Of a DNA stretch of 64,000 nucleotides, positions 31,084 through 40,062 are shown in pieces. Position 1 is the first letter of the stretch. Each line of letters begins with the position of its first letter. Source of the DNA: Corynebacterium sp. (lineage in GTDB: Bacteria > Actinomycetota > Actinomycetes > Mycobacteriales > Mycobacteriaceae); contig NZ_JALAGU010000033.1 in NCBI RefSeq assembly GCF_022712275.1, positions 90,752 to 154,751 on the forward strand. Reading direction: 5' to 3'. The position numbers were made by a program, and so were the translations under genes. A model generated the notes under the pieces. It saw nothing but the letters and a program-made list of their open reading frames with translations, ran no database searches and was not told the origin of the DNA.

Positions 31084-32465
31084 CACCACCGACCACCACA
31101 CCAACGACCACACAGGACAGTCTCCGCGACCACCTGTGGATGCACATGGCCAGCCACCGGCACCTCTACGAGGGCGGGACCACACCCGTCATCACCCGCG
31201 GTGAGGGCCACCACATCTACGACGACGCCGGCCGCGAGTACATCGACGGACTCGCCGGACTGTTCGTCGTCCAGGTCGGCCACGGGCGCGAGGAGATCGC
31301 ACAGACCGCCTACGAACAGTCGAAGAAGCTCGGCTTCATGCCGCTGTGGTCCTACGCCCACGAACCGGCCGTGCAGCTGGCGGAACGGCTCGCCGGCTAC
31401 GCCCCCGGCGACCTCAACCGCGTCTTCTTCACCTCCGGTGGCGGCGACTCGGTGGAGTCCGCCTTCAAGCTGGCGAAGAACTTCTTCAAACTGCAGGGAA
31501 AGCCCGGCAAGCACAAGGTCATCTCCCGTGCCGTCGCCTACCACGGCACCCCACACGGCGCGCTGACCATCACCAGCCTGCCCGGGCTGCGCAACCAGTT
31601 CGAGCCGCTGGTTCCCGGCGCGCTGAAGGTGCCGAACACCAACTTCTACCGGGCGGACGCCCGCTTCGACGGCGACGAGAAGGCCTTCGGACGCTGGGCC
31701 GCCGACCGGATCGAGGAGGCGATCCTCTTCGAGGGGGCGGAATCCGTCGCCGCCGTCTTCCTCGAGCCGGTGCAGAACGCCGGCGGCTGTTTCCCGCCGC
31801 CGCCCGGCTACTTCGAGCGGGTCCGGGAGATCTGTGATGAGCACGACGTGCTGCTGGTCTCCGATGAGACGATCTGCGCCTTCGGACGCGTCGGCTCGAT
31901 GTTCGCCTGCGACGACTTCGGCTACGTGCCGGACATCATCACCTGCGCCAAGGGCTTGACCAGCGGGTACGCACCGCTGGGCGCGATGATCGCGTCCGAC
32001 CGCCTCTTCGAGCCCTTCGGACGCGGCGGCGAGACCTTCGGCCACGGCTACACCTTCGGCGGGCACCCCGTGGCCTGTGCCGTGGCGATGACCAACCTCG
32101 ACATCTTCGAGCGGGAGGGACTCAATGACCGGGTCCACACGAATGCGCCGGCGTTCCGGTCCACCCTGGAGAAGCTGTCCGACCTGGACATCGTCGGTGA
32201 CGTGCGCGGCGAGGGCTACTTCTACGGCATCGAGCTGGTGAAGGACAAGGCCACGAAGGAGAGCTTCACCGAGGAGGAATCGGAGCGCATCCTCAAGGGG
32301 TTCGTCACCGGCAAGCTCTGGGAGGAGGGACTGTACTGCCGGGCCGACGACCGCGGCGACCCCGTCATCCAGCTGTCTCCCCCGCTGACCTGTGGCCAAT
32401 CGGAGTTCGAGGAGATGGAGGCGATCCTGCGCTCGGTGCTGGGTCAGGCGCAGGAGCTGCTGTAG
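31080..32465 (+). CDS. Class III (omega) aminotransferase
   Basis: 461-residue PLP enzyme of the putrescine/omega-amino acid:pyruvate type. The PLP Lys is in ITCAKGLTSGYAPLGA, with phosphate-binding TSGGGDSVESAFKLA and the Asp in LLVSDETICAFGR. Full length. Coupled to the AsnC gene, and near an FAD amine oxidoreductase and remnants of a polyamine transporter, so amine transamination in polyamine catabolism is the best guess. Confidence 0.9.
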   Translation: MTPPTTTPTTTQDSLRDHLWMHMASHRHLYEGGTTPVITRGEGHHIYDDAGREYIDGLAGLFVVQVGHGREEIAQTAYEQSKKLGFMPLWSYAHEPAVQLAERLAGYAPGDLNRVFFTSGGGDSVESAFKLAKNFFKLQGKPGKHKVISRAVAYHGTPHGALTITSLPGLRNQFEPLVPGALKVPNTNFYRADARFDGDEKAFGRWAADRIEEAILFEGAESVAAVFLEPVQNAGGCFPPPPGYFERVREICDEHDVLLVSDETICAFGRVGSMFACDDFGYVPDIITCAKGLTSGYAPLGAMIASDRLFEPFGRGGETFGHGYTFGGHPVACAVAMTNLDIFEREGLNDRVHTNAPAFRSTLEKLSDLDIVGDVRGEGYFYGIELVKDKATKESFTEEESERILKGFVTGKLWEEGLYCRADDRGDPVIQLSPPLTCGQSEFEEMEAILRSVLGQAQELL

Positions 32466-32522
32466 GGGTTCGGTGGGGGCGGCGTCCTGCCTGCGTCGCC
32501 GCGGCGTCCCCCGGGAAAGAGG

Positions 32523-32594
32523 ATGTCCGCAGCACGCAGGCTGAGGTCGCTGGCGAGGGGGTCAGACCGACCTCACGCTGCGTGATGCCGACAT
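32523..32594 (+). repeat. 72-bp palindromic repeat, copy C
   Basis: ATGTCCGCAGCACGCAGGCT ... CGCTGCGTGATGCCGACAT with centre GGTCGCTGGCGAGGGGGTCA. It lies between the convergent aminotransferase and secreted-protein genes and could serve as a bidirectional terminator there. Confidence 0.92.
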
Positions 32595-32613
32595 AGGGGT
32601 CAGCGTGTCACCG

Positions 32614-33462
32614 TCAGGGGAAGGGCAGCTCAGGCATGGGCGGCATTTCCGGGAGGTTCAGATCAGGCAGGTCCGGCAGCTGAAGGTCGGGCAGCCCCGG
32701 GATGCCGGGGGCGGGGGAAGGCGACGGGGAAGGCGCGGACGGTTGGAACGCGTCCACCACATCGCCGGTCAGCTGTGCGGCCGGCCCGTTCGTCTGGGCG
32801 GCCACCGAGAAGTCCGCACCGTAGGACGCCGAAGCGGTGAACGAGGTCCGGTCGTCCGACCAGCCCCACTTCGTGCCGATGACACCGGGCAGCACGGCGG
32901 TGCCGTAGTCCTGGCGCATCCCGTCGGCCGCCACCGGGGAGGCGCTGGCCAGGGCCGCGAGCACCGGGGAGCCCGGATCCTGACGCTTCTTCGCCTCCAG
33001 GTAGGTCACCGAATCGGCGGTGGAGGTGGTGGAATCGCCCCAGTAGCCGGGATCGTGGGTGTCGTTGAGGCCGTAGGCGTTCGCGGTCGTGGAGATCGAC
33101 TGCGGGTACTTCGCGTAGAGCCGGGACGCGATGCCGTCATCCGAGGTCTGCAGCATGCGGGTGGCGTCCGCCTGGTCGGCCGGGGTGCCGTGGGCGAAGA
33201 CGTAGTCGGCGATGTAGAGCTTGACGATCGACAGTGCCGGCCGGGACTCGTGCTGGTTGGCCGTGCCGGCGCGGAAACCGGTCCCCGTGTGCTCGACGGT
33301 GATCTGGGTCCGGGCGGGGGCGACGATGTGTCCGCCATCGTCCTGGCGCGGTGCGGGGGCGGCGGTGGCCGCCGGCGCGAGAGCGATGACGGTGGACGCG
33401 CCGAGGATGCCGAGGCTGCCGAGAGTGAGGGACGGACGTCGGGTGGTACGTGGTGCAGTCAT
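32614..33462 (-). CDS. Secreted beta-lactamase/PBP-fold protein
   Basis: 282 residues with a signal peptide (GSLGILGASTVIALAPAATAAPA). The mature part has elements of the serine beta-lactamase/D,D-peptidase fold: SIVK at about residue 78 (SxxK), SDDGIAS near 106 (in place of SDN) and GTKWGW near 195 (in place of KTG). The C-terminus is a Pro-rich tail (SPSPSPAPGIPGLPDLQLPD) suited to the wall. Similar exported proteins of unknown function occur in mycolata. Catalysis is uncertain given the altered motifs. Confidence 0.7.
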   Translation of the reverse strand: MTAPRTTRRPSLTLGSLGILGASTVIALAPAATAAPAPRQDDGGHIVAPARTQITVEHTGTGFRAGTANQHESRPALSIVKLYIADYVFAHGTPADQADATRMLQTSDDGIASRLYAKYPQSISTTANAYGLNDTHDPGYWGDSTTSTADSVTYLEAKKRQDPGSPVLAALASASPVAADGMRQDYGTAVLPGVIGTKWGWSDDRTSFTASASYGADFSVAAQTNGPAAQLTGDVVDAFQPSAPSPSPSPAPGIPGLPDLQLPDLPDLNLPEMPPMPELPFP

Positions 33463-33670
33463 TGTTTCAGCGTATCGCGGTCGGTGGTGCTGCGCTGCCG
33501 GACAGGTACCGGTCCGGGGCGCTTCTGTGTCAGGAGGATTAAATGCTGCGTGTCCGGGAGATTACATTCCGAATCAAACACGCTCCGACCTGCGCAGTTC
33601 CCTGGCTGAAGGCAAAACCTTGATCCAGTCATCTGATTACATGTTGGACCGATAGCGAATCGACTCCATA

Positions 33671-33692
33671 GGTTGTGAAGCACGACACAACC
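33671..33692. promoter_or_regulatory. Inverted repeat abutting the nhaC ribosome binding site
   Basis: GGTTGTG - 8 bases - CACAACC, directly followed by AAGGAGG. It may be an operator or an RNA hairpin next to the Shine-Dalgarno of the antiporter gene. Confidence 0.5.
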
Positions 33693-33703
33693 AAGGAGGC
33701 ATC

Positions 33704-35305
33704 ATGGCTCTGACGATCTGGCCCGGCCAAAAATCCGCCACCGCATCCGGCGCCGTCGGACGCGGAACCGGTGACGAGCCCCCGAAACCGCGTGTGCAGC
33801 TTTCCGCCGGTGTGATCTTCATCGTCGCCGCCATCCTCGCGGTCGGCACCATCTTCCTCGACGCACCCATCGAAATGTCGATGTTCTTCGCAATGGTGGC
33901 GCTGATGCTGATTCTCGCCGTCCGCGGCTTCAACTTCGACGAGATCCAGGACGCGGCCTTCAACTCCATGCGGACCGTCCTGGAGCTCGTGATGATCCTG
34001 CTCTCCGTGGGTATGCTCATCAGCACCTGGGCCCAGGCGGGCACCATCCCAGTGATCATCCGGTTCGGTCTGGAGACGATCAACCCGACCTGGTTCTACG
34101 TCACCGCGCTCCTGCTCTGCTCGATCACCTCCCTCGTCACCGGCACCTCCTGGGGCACGATGGGCTCCGTCGGTGTCGCACTGATGGCCGTCGGCGGTGC
34201 CCTCGACCTGCCGGCCGGGCTCACCGCCGGCGCGATCATCAGTGGCGCCTATTTCGGCGACAAGATGTCTCCGCTGTCAGACAGCACCAACCTCTCCGCC
34301 GCGATCACCGGCGTGCCACTGTTCTCCCACATCCGGTACCTGCTGATCACCACGGTCCCCGCCTACATCTGCACCGTGGTCCTGTTCACGGTGCTGGGGT
34401 TCGTCGTCGACCACAACGACAACACCGGCGATTCGATCGACACCATCGTCGACGGCATCAACCGAAGCTTCGACACCGGCTGGTTCTCACTGCTCCCGGT
34501 CCTGGTCACCGTGGCGATGCTGATCTTCCGCGTTCCCCCGTTCATCTCCATCTTCGCCGGCGCGGTAGGCGCGATGTGCGTCTCGATGACGACGCAGGGT
34601 GCGACTGTCGAGGACGTCATCGCTGTCCTGCACTCCGGATTCGTCCTCGATTCCGGTACCCCGGACATCGACGGCCTGATCTCCGGCGGTGGGCTTCTGT
34701 CCATGGCAGGTCTGGCGATGCTCTTCCTCTTCGCGGTCGGCACCTCGGGCCTGCTGAACAAGGGCGGATTCGTCGGCGTCATCATCGAGAAGTTCCTGCG
34801 CTTCGCCAACACCCGGCGTCGGCTGATGTCGCTGACTTCCCCGGTCGTCTTCACCTCGGTCGGACTCGGGGCGTCCTTCTCCTTCGCTGCGGTGATGGCC
34901 GGAACGCTCCTGCTGCCCGGGTACAGGAAGCTCGGGCTCGACCCCCGGAATCTCGGCCGCACCATCGAGGATTCCGGCACCGTCTACGATCCCTTCTTCC
35001 CCTGGTCCAGTGGCGGCATCTTCGCCGCCGGTGCGCTCGGCGTCGCGACGTTGGACTACATGCCCTTCCTCTTCTTCGCCTTCTTCTCGACCGGATTCGG
35101 CCTGCTGGTGGCGCTGACCCAGTTCACCGTCGCCACCGTCCCGGACGAGGACGAGGAAGCCGACGGAAAGACCGGCGGAGAGACCGGCGGAGAGACCACC
35201 GCCGCGGGCGGGAGCCTCGCCGCCGAACCCGGGCCTGACACCCACGACACCCACGACACCCGCTGCTCCCACGACACCGAACTCCAGAAAGCAGGACAGA
35301 AATGA
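33704..35305 (+). CDS. NhaC-family Na+/H+ antiporter
   Basis: 533 residues, about 11-12 TM helices. NhaC marks are GTSWGTMGSVGVALM, YFGDKMSPLSDSTNLSAAI (quoted in part; near residue 185) and TSVGLGASFSFAAVMAGTLL. The hydrophilic C-terminal tail contains a Thr/His/Asp repeat (DTHDTHDTRCSHDTE). ATG 33704 follows AAGGAGG. The stop overlaps the next SDR gene by ATGA. NhaC-type proteins may exchange Na+/H+ or, in some lineages, organic acids; linkage to an SDR hints at a metabolic role. Confidence 0.88.
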   Translation: MALTIWPGQKSATASGAVGRGTGDEPPKPRVQLSAGVIFIVAAILAVGTIFLDAPIEMSMFFAMVALMLILAVRGFNFDEIQDAAFNSMRTVLELVMILLSVGMLISTWAQAGTIPVIIRFGLETINPTWFYVTALLLCSITSLVTGTSWGTMGSVGVALMAVGGALDLPAGLTAGAIISGAYFGDKMSPLSDSTNLSAAITGVPLFSHIRYLLITTVPAYICTVVLFTVLGFVVDHNDNTGDSIDTIVDGINRSFDTGWFSLLPVLVTVAMLIFRVPPFISIFAGAVGAMCVSMTTQGATVEDVIAVLHSGFVLDSGTPDIDGLISGGGLLSMAGLAMLFLFAVGTSGLLNKGGFVGVIIEKFLRFANTRRRLMSLTSPVVFTSVGLGASFSFAAVMAGTLLLPGYRKLGLDPRNLGRTIEDSGTVYDPFFPWSSGGIFAAGALGVATLDYMPFLFFAFFSTGFGLLVALTQFTVATVPDEDEEADGKTGGETGGETTAAGGSLAAEPGPDTHDTHDTRCSHDTELQKAGQK

Positions 35306-36009
35306 CCGAGAACACCACACACACCGCCGTCGTCACCGGCGCTGCGAGCGGAATGGGCCGCGCGACTACCGAGCTCCTCCTCGACCATGGTTGGACCGTG
35401 ATCGCCCTGGACCTCAACGAACTGGACTACAGCGCAGATGCGCTCCTACCGGCCGCGGTTGACATCACCGACCGGGACGCGGTGGAAACGGCTCTCGCCG
35501 ACGCCCTGCACGACAGCGGCCGTATCGACCTCGTCGCCAACATCGCCGGTGTCTTCCCGCCGTCGACGCTCGACACCTTCACCGAGAAGCTCTACCGGCT
35601 GACCTTCGACGTGAATGTGCTGGGCACGCTGAACGTCATCGCTGCGTCCCGCCCGTACCTCGGGAAGGGGTCGGCAGTGGTGAACTTCGCTTCGGTCGAC
35701 GCCTTCACCGTCTCCCCCGGGCAGCTGATCTACGGTGCGACAAAGGCCGCGGTGGTGATGCTCACCAAGGAGCTGGCCCTGGAGCTCGCCCCCTCGGGAA
35801 TCCGGGTCAATGCGATCGCCCCGGGCTGGGTGGACACCCCCGGCAATGCGGCGACGGGTCGTATGGCGGAGGCGGCGAAGTCCGTGCCCCTGGGGCGGGT
35901 GGCGCAGCCGGTGGAGATCGCCCGGTGGGTGGAGATGATCGGCGGAGAGGACGCCGCCTTCCTCTCCGGGGAGACCATCGTGCTCTCCGGGGCGGACGTC
36001 ATGCGGTAA
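35302..36009 (+). CDS. Short-chain dehydrogenase/reductase
   Basis: 235-residue classical SDR: cofactor motif TGAASGMGRA (residues 13-22), NIAG motif in VANIAG, catalytic Ser in FASVDAF and YGATK. C-terminus normal. Coupled to the antiporter gene. Substrate unknown; the gene ends 3 nt before the convergent LysR gene. Confidence 0.88.
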   Translation: MTENTTHTAVVTGAASGMGRATTELLLDHGWTVIALDLNELDYSADALLPAAVDITDRDAVETALADALHDSGRIDLVANIAGVFPPSTLDTFTEKLYRLTFDVNVLGTLNVIAASRPYLGKGSAVVNFASVDAFTVSPGQLIYGATKAAVVMLTKELALELAPSGIRVNAIAPGWVDTPGNAATGRMAEAAKSVPLGRVAQPVEIARWVEMIGGEDAAFLSGETIVLSGADVMR

Positions 36010-36012
36010 CCG

Positions 36013-36948
36013 TCACGGAGCATCCGGGGGGATCTCCGACAGCCGGTCGAGGATGATGCGCTGCACCGCGAGCGCACCGGGGCTCAGGACAGCGTTCCGG
36101 CGCCGGATGAAGGCGAAGTTCTCGCGCATCACGGGCTCGAGCGGGGTCCAGTGGAGCCGGTGCGCGACCCCGGCGACGTCGGCCAACGGATAGGGGGAGA
36201 TCGTGTCACCTACTCCGTCCGCCGCGAGTTCGAGGGCTGTCAGCGGCGACACCTCGATGTCCACCCGTATCTTCAGCCCCTGCTGCTGGGCGATCTCCAT
36301 GAGGCGTCGGCGGGTCGGGTCGGAATCACCCCACTGCACCTCCGGCATGATGAGTGAAGCGTCCACGATGTCACGGACGGTCTTCGGGGCGGCGTCCTCC
36401 GGGGGTGTGGAGGAACAGTGGTAGACCTGGGGTGACCAGGCGACCGGTTCGGCCTCCAGGCCTGAGTCGTCGACCGGGAGCGCGACGATCGCCGCCTCCA
36501 GGCGCCCTTCCCTGACCTCGTCAGCGACCTGGACGGAATTGTCGCCGATGAGGCGCAGGCCTACGTCCGGGAACTCTTCACGGAACCGCTCGACGAGGAT
36601 CCGGTGGAAGAGATGACGGGCCGTGCTGAAGGACCCGAAACTGACGGTGCCGCCGGTGAGTTCCCGGATCGGAGTGACCGAGTCGACCGCGGCCGCGGCG
36701 GTCGCGAGGACCTCCTCAGCGTGGGGGACGAGGGTACGGGCGGCGTCCGTGAGGATCAGGGTGCGGTTCGTGCGGATGAACAGGGGGACACCGAGCGTCC
36801 GTTCCATCCGTCTGATCTGCTCGGACAGGCTGGGCTGGGCGATGTAGTTCGCTTCGGCGGCGGCCGAGAGAGAGCCGTGCTCCACCGCAGCCAGGAAGTA
36901 GGCGAACTGCTGGAGGGTGATACCCGGGGACGGGCGGGGATGCGTCAT
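36013..36948 (-). CDS. LysR-family regulator
   Basis: 311 residues: N-terminal winged HTH (LQQFAYFLAAVEHGSLSAAA, then QPSLSEQIRRMERTLGVPLF) and a periplasmic-binding-like effector domain. It is transcribed divergently from the FMO-type monooxygenase 118 bases away, the usual LysR arrangement, so that gene is the probable target. Confidence 0.9.
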   Translation of the reverse strand: MTHPRPSPGITLQQFAYFLAAVEHGSLSAAAEANYIAQPSLSEQIRRMERTLGVPLFIRTNRTLILTDAARTLVPHAEEVLATAAAAVDSVTPIRELTGGTVSFGSFSTARHLFHRILVERFREEFPDVGLRLIGDNSVQVADEVREGRLEAAIVALPVDDSGLEAEPVAWSPQVYHCSSTPPEDAAPKTVRDIVDASLIMPEVQWGDSDPTRRRLMEIAQQQGLKIRVDIEVSPLTALELAADGVGDTISPYPLADVAGVAHRLHWTPLEPVMRENFAFIRRRNAVLSPGALAVQRIILDRLSEIPPDAP

Positions 36949-37066
36949 GGCACCTCTCTGCTCAAGGTTTTAGCTCGAACTGCTGAAGTAACAAAGGTCT
37001 TCCCTTATCTTAGGTGGTCGCCGAGCATGGGAGTAGCCCCACCACACAACCTCAGGAGGAACGACC

Positions 37067-38356
37067 ATGGGACGCTTTGCCATCATCGGAGCCGGCGCCG
37101 CCGGACTCTCGGCCACCAGACTGCTGCTCGACGCCGGACATGACGTCTCCACGTTCGAGGCCTCCGACGTCCCCGGCGGACACTGGAACACCGACTACGA
37201 CGCCCTGCACCTCATCACCGCCCGGGACCAGACCCACTTCCCGGACTTCCCGATGCCCGCCGACTACCCGCACTTCCCGAGCCGTGACCAGGTCACCGCA
37301 TACATCCACTCCTACGCGGACGCCTTCGACCTGCACCGTGTCATCAGCTACGACACCACGGTGATCTCGGCGTCCCCACTGGAGGCACCGGACGGTGATC
37401 CGGTCGGCTCCGCCGGCTGGTCCGTGGTGACCTCCCGCGGCGACGAGGGCGTCTTCGACGGCGTCCTCGTCGCCAACGGGCACCTCTGGGACGCCAAGGT
37501 ACCGCCGGTCTCCGGGTCCTTCACCGGCTACCAGGTCCACACCAGCCGGTACCGCAACACCGAAGAACTGGAAGGACGCCGCGTCCTCGTCGTCGGTGTC
37601 GGTAACTCCGGCTGTGACATGGCGGTGGACGTCGCCCAGCACCGGCTGGAATGCGACATCGTCGTACGACACGGAGTGCAGTTCCAGCCGAAGATGTACT
37701 TCGGCATCCCACGGTCCATGGTCCCCTTCCTCGGCGACTTCACCCCCGACGAGCAGGACCTGATCAACCGGCTCATGGCACGGGTCTCCATCGGCGAGAA
37801 CAGTGCCTACCCGGGCCTTCCGATGCCCGAGGCACACACCCTCGCGGACGGGCCGACCACCGTCAACGACCTGCTGCTCTACTGGATCCAGCACGGGCGC
37901 ATCGGCGTGCGGCCGGCGATCGAGCGGATCGAGGGGAAGACCGTCACGTTCGCAGACGGCACGTCGAAGGAGTACGACTCCATCATCTGGGCCACCGGCT
38001 TCCGCACGTCCCTGCCGTTCCTGGACTCAGGACTGCTGCGGCAGGAGAACGGGGCGCCGGTACGCTACGCCGGCGGGATCCTGCCCGAGGGCGTGGAGAA
38101 CCTCTATTTCGTCGGACTCATCGCACCGCGTGGTCCGCAGATCCCGGTGTACGGAGAGCAGACCACACGGATCCTGCGGATGATCGCGCTGCACGAGGGA
38201 GCCGGTGACACCCCGCTACCGCTGACCTCCTACTTCCAGAAGGTGCAGGAACCCGAGACGAAGATCGACGTGGTCCGCAACCTGTGGAACGACGCGATGG
38301 CGGACACGGACGCCCACCTCCGGTCGCTGGAGGCGTTGGACCCGATGACGGTGTAG
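37067..38356 (+). CDS. Flavin-containing monooxygenase (class B)
   Basis: 429 residues. FAD motif IIGAGAAGLSATRLLLDAG at the N-terminus, NADPH motif VVGVGNSGCDMAVDVA near residue 173, the class B fingerprint FTGYQVHTSRY (FxGxxxHxxxY), and ATGF in IIWATGF. It oxygenates a soft nucleophile (N or S) or performs Baeyer-Villiger oxidation. AGGAGG precedes ATG 37067. Divergent from the LysR gene. Substrate not evident. Confidence 0.9.
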   Translation: MGRFAIIGAGAAGLSATRLLLDAGHDVSTFEASDVPGGHWNTDYDALHLITARDQTHFPDFPMPADYPHFPSRDQVTAYIHSYADAFDLHRVISYDTTVISASPLEAPDGDPVGSAGWSVVTSRGDEGVFDGVLVANGHLWDAKVPPVSGSFTGYQVHTSRYRNTEELEGRRVLVVGVGNSGCDMAVDVAQHRLECDIVVRHGVQFQPKMYFGIPRSMVPFLGDFTPDEQDLINRLMARVSIGENSAYPGLPMPEAHTLADGPTTVNDLLLYWIQHGRIGVRPAIERIEGKTVTFADGTSKEYDSIIWATGFRTSLPFLDSGLLRQENGAPVRYAGGILPEGVENLYFVGLIAPRGPQIPVYGEQTTRILRMIALHEGAGDTPLPLTSYFQKVQEPETKIDVVRNLWNDAMADTDAHLRSLEALDPMTV

Positions 38357-38599
38357 CAGGCATCCCCGCAGTGCGGTGAGGACGGCCGGCCCTCCGACCG
38401 TGACTCGTTGCGCTGCCGTCTTCACGGGGTGCTCACCTGTTCCTGCGGGTGTTCCGGCAGAGCTTCCAGGGAACTGACGGGGCATCCGTAACGTCCCGTA
38501 GTGTGTCGGCAGCAGCCCCCTGCGACGGAAGAGTCTGCGGGGCGGGTCCCCGGTGAACTATGCCACCGCCTGCCCCCGGTGGCCCACGGGGCGACCTGG
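38357..38599. other. Intergenic stretch without recognised gene
   Basis: About 240 bases between the FMO gene and repeat copy D. No coding sequence with family-like features, RNA gene or clear hairpin terminator was seen. Confidence 0.6.
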
Positions 38600-38671
38600 A
38601 TGTCGGCGTCCCGCAGCCTCAGGTCGTTGGCGAGGGGGCCTGACCAGCCTCAGGCTGCGTGATGCGGACAT
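38600..38671 (+). repeat. 72-bp palindromic repeat, copy D
   Basis: ATGTCGGCGTCCCGCAGCCT ... GGCTGCGTGATGCGGACAT, centre GGTCGTTGGCGAGGGGGCC. It ends two bases before the stop codon of the nuclease-like gene and has the same orientation as copy E on that gene's other side. Confidence 0.92.
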
Positions 38672-38673
38672 CG

Positions 38674-39813
38674 TCATGAGTTCCGGGCCGCAGGAGCAGC
38701 CTGCCGCGCAGCGACGGCCCGGGCGATCGCATTGCGCAGCTGCCGCATCAACTTCGGACGGTTCTTCATCAGCGTCCTGTTCACCCGCACCACGGTCCAC
38801 TCCCCGTCGGTGAGATCCTGCAGCTGCTCGAAGTCCTTCTCCGCCTGCCCCTCCTCATCATGGTGCTTCCCGTCGTAGTAGAGCCCGATCCGCAGACTGC
38901 GGCAGCCGATGTCGAAGAAGGTCGTCCGGTCCCGCGTCCCACCCCACGATGTCTCCTCCCGGTACGCCACCTCCACCTGCGTCTCCCACCGATGACCGTC
39001 CGGCAGCAGGTCACGCACGATGAGTCGGAGCTCGGTCTCCCGCGGCGACTCCGCCCCTGCCGCCACCAGGCGACTGAGCCGCCGCAGTTCCCTGCGGGAG
39101 ATCAGACCTGTCGCGGCGTCCTCCAGCTGGTTCCACGTCACGGTCGAGCACTGCGCGAAGGCGTCGATCAGCTGCACCGCGCGGACCTGCCGGTCGGAGA
39201 GACCGTCGACCTGCACCACCTGCCACCCGTGCTTGCCGGACAGGACCGACCGCAGGCACTGGGCGAGCGCCACCGCCGCCGTGACCACGCGCATCTGCGG
39301 ACAGAGTGGATCAGGGGCAATGGTGTCCCGCTCCAGGTCGAAACCCGGCGGCAGCGGACGGATCACCGGGCTCAGCGGACTCCCCTGCGCGATCTCCGTG
39401 CGGTCGGAACCGTTGGACCGGCCTTCCGCCAGGAGAAGCACGGCCGCCGAATCCGCCCAGTAGAGGAGTCCGTGGAACGGCGCCGCCGCCCAGCCGGAGA
39501 TGATGAAGGTCGGGTGCAGCTGATGCAGCGCGCGGACCCGGGTGACCATGCACGCGGGGAATGCTCCGAGGTCTCGGGCGTCGGCAAGACCGGGCAGACG
39601 CTGATTCTCCACCATCATCCCGTCCGCGACCTGGGTCCAGTCACGGTCGATGACCCACCTCGTCGTGCCCGAGGCGAGCAGCTCCTGCCTGCGTACCGGT
39701 AGGTGATCAGGCAGAATTCTGGTGCAGTACCAGGGACCTCTTCCTGCCGTGTGCAGGCCGTTCTCCTGTGCCTCGATGATGTGCGCCGGCAATTGCCGGA
39801 CGATATGCGCCAT
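38674..39813 (-). CDS. Hypothetical protein with Vsr/DUF559-like nuclease C-terminus
   Basis: 379 residues from ATG 39813 (GGGAGG upstream); the frame opens further up but without support. The N-terminal ~240 residues resemble the type IV toxin-antitoxin/AbiEi-like or DUF4095-type layout only loosely and were not recognised. The C-terminus (about 265-370) has a restriction-endonuclease-like pattern: ESPRETELRLIVRDLLP, an Asp in TTFFDIGCRSLRIGLYYDGK, then HH and a final WTVVRVNR strand. The acidic position usual before DGxxHH is not conserved. Direct copies of the 72-bp repeat lie on both sides. Similar long proteins are multicopy in corynebacteria; function unknown. Confidence 0.6.
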   Translation of the reverse strand: MAHIVRQLPAHIIEAQENGLHTAGRGPWYCTRILPDHLPVRRQELLASGTTRWVIDRDWTQVADGMMVENQRLPGLADARDLGAFPACMVTRVRALHQLHPTFIISGWAAAPFHGLLYWADSAAVLLLAEGRSNGSDRTEIAQGSPLSPVIRPLPPGFDLERDTIAPDPLCPQMRVVTAAVALAQCLRSVLSGKHGWQVVQVDGLSDRQVRAVQLIDAFAQCSTVTWNQLEDAATGLISRRELRRLSRLVAAGAESPRETELRLIVRDLLPDGHRWETQVEVAYREETSWGGTRDRTTFFDIGCRSLRIGLYYDGKHHDEEGQAEKDFEQLQDLTDGEWTVVRVNRTLMKNRPKLMRQLRNAIARAVAARQAAPAARNS

Positions 39814-39933
39814 AGTGTTGTCCCTCCCTGTGATCCCCCGCGGCCTCCCCGCGGCGCCCGTCCCGTCCCCCGGCACAGTGCATTTCCCGACAATACCTTC
39901 AGGACGCTGCCCTGGGGAAGCCCCTCGGCAACC

Positions 39934-40005
39934 ATGTCGGCATCGCGCAGGCTGAGGTCGTTGACGAGGGGGTCAGAGCAGCCTCACGCTGCGTGATGCG
40001 GACAT
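39934..40005 (+). repeat. 72-bp palindromic repeat, copy E
   Basis: ATGTCGGCATCGCGCAGGCT ... CGCTGCGTGATGCGGACAT, centre GGTCGTTGACGAGGGGGTCA. Located upstream of the nuclease-like gene and downstream of the convergently placed epimerase gene; forms a direct pair with copy D. Confidence 0.93.
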
Positions 40006-40062
40006 GCGGCGCGGCGAGACATGGTGCGGTGTGACGCGGTGGAGTGGGAGAAACGAGACCCC

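Noticed and set aside
38600..40005. Composite transposon or insertion sequence
   Set aside because: No transposase motifs, no terminal target duplications visible; kept only as a repeat-flanked gene.
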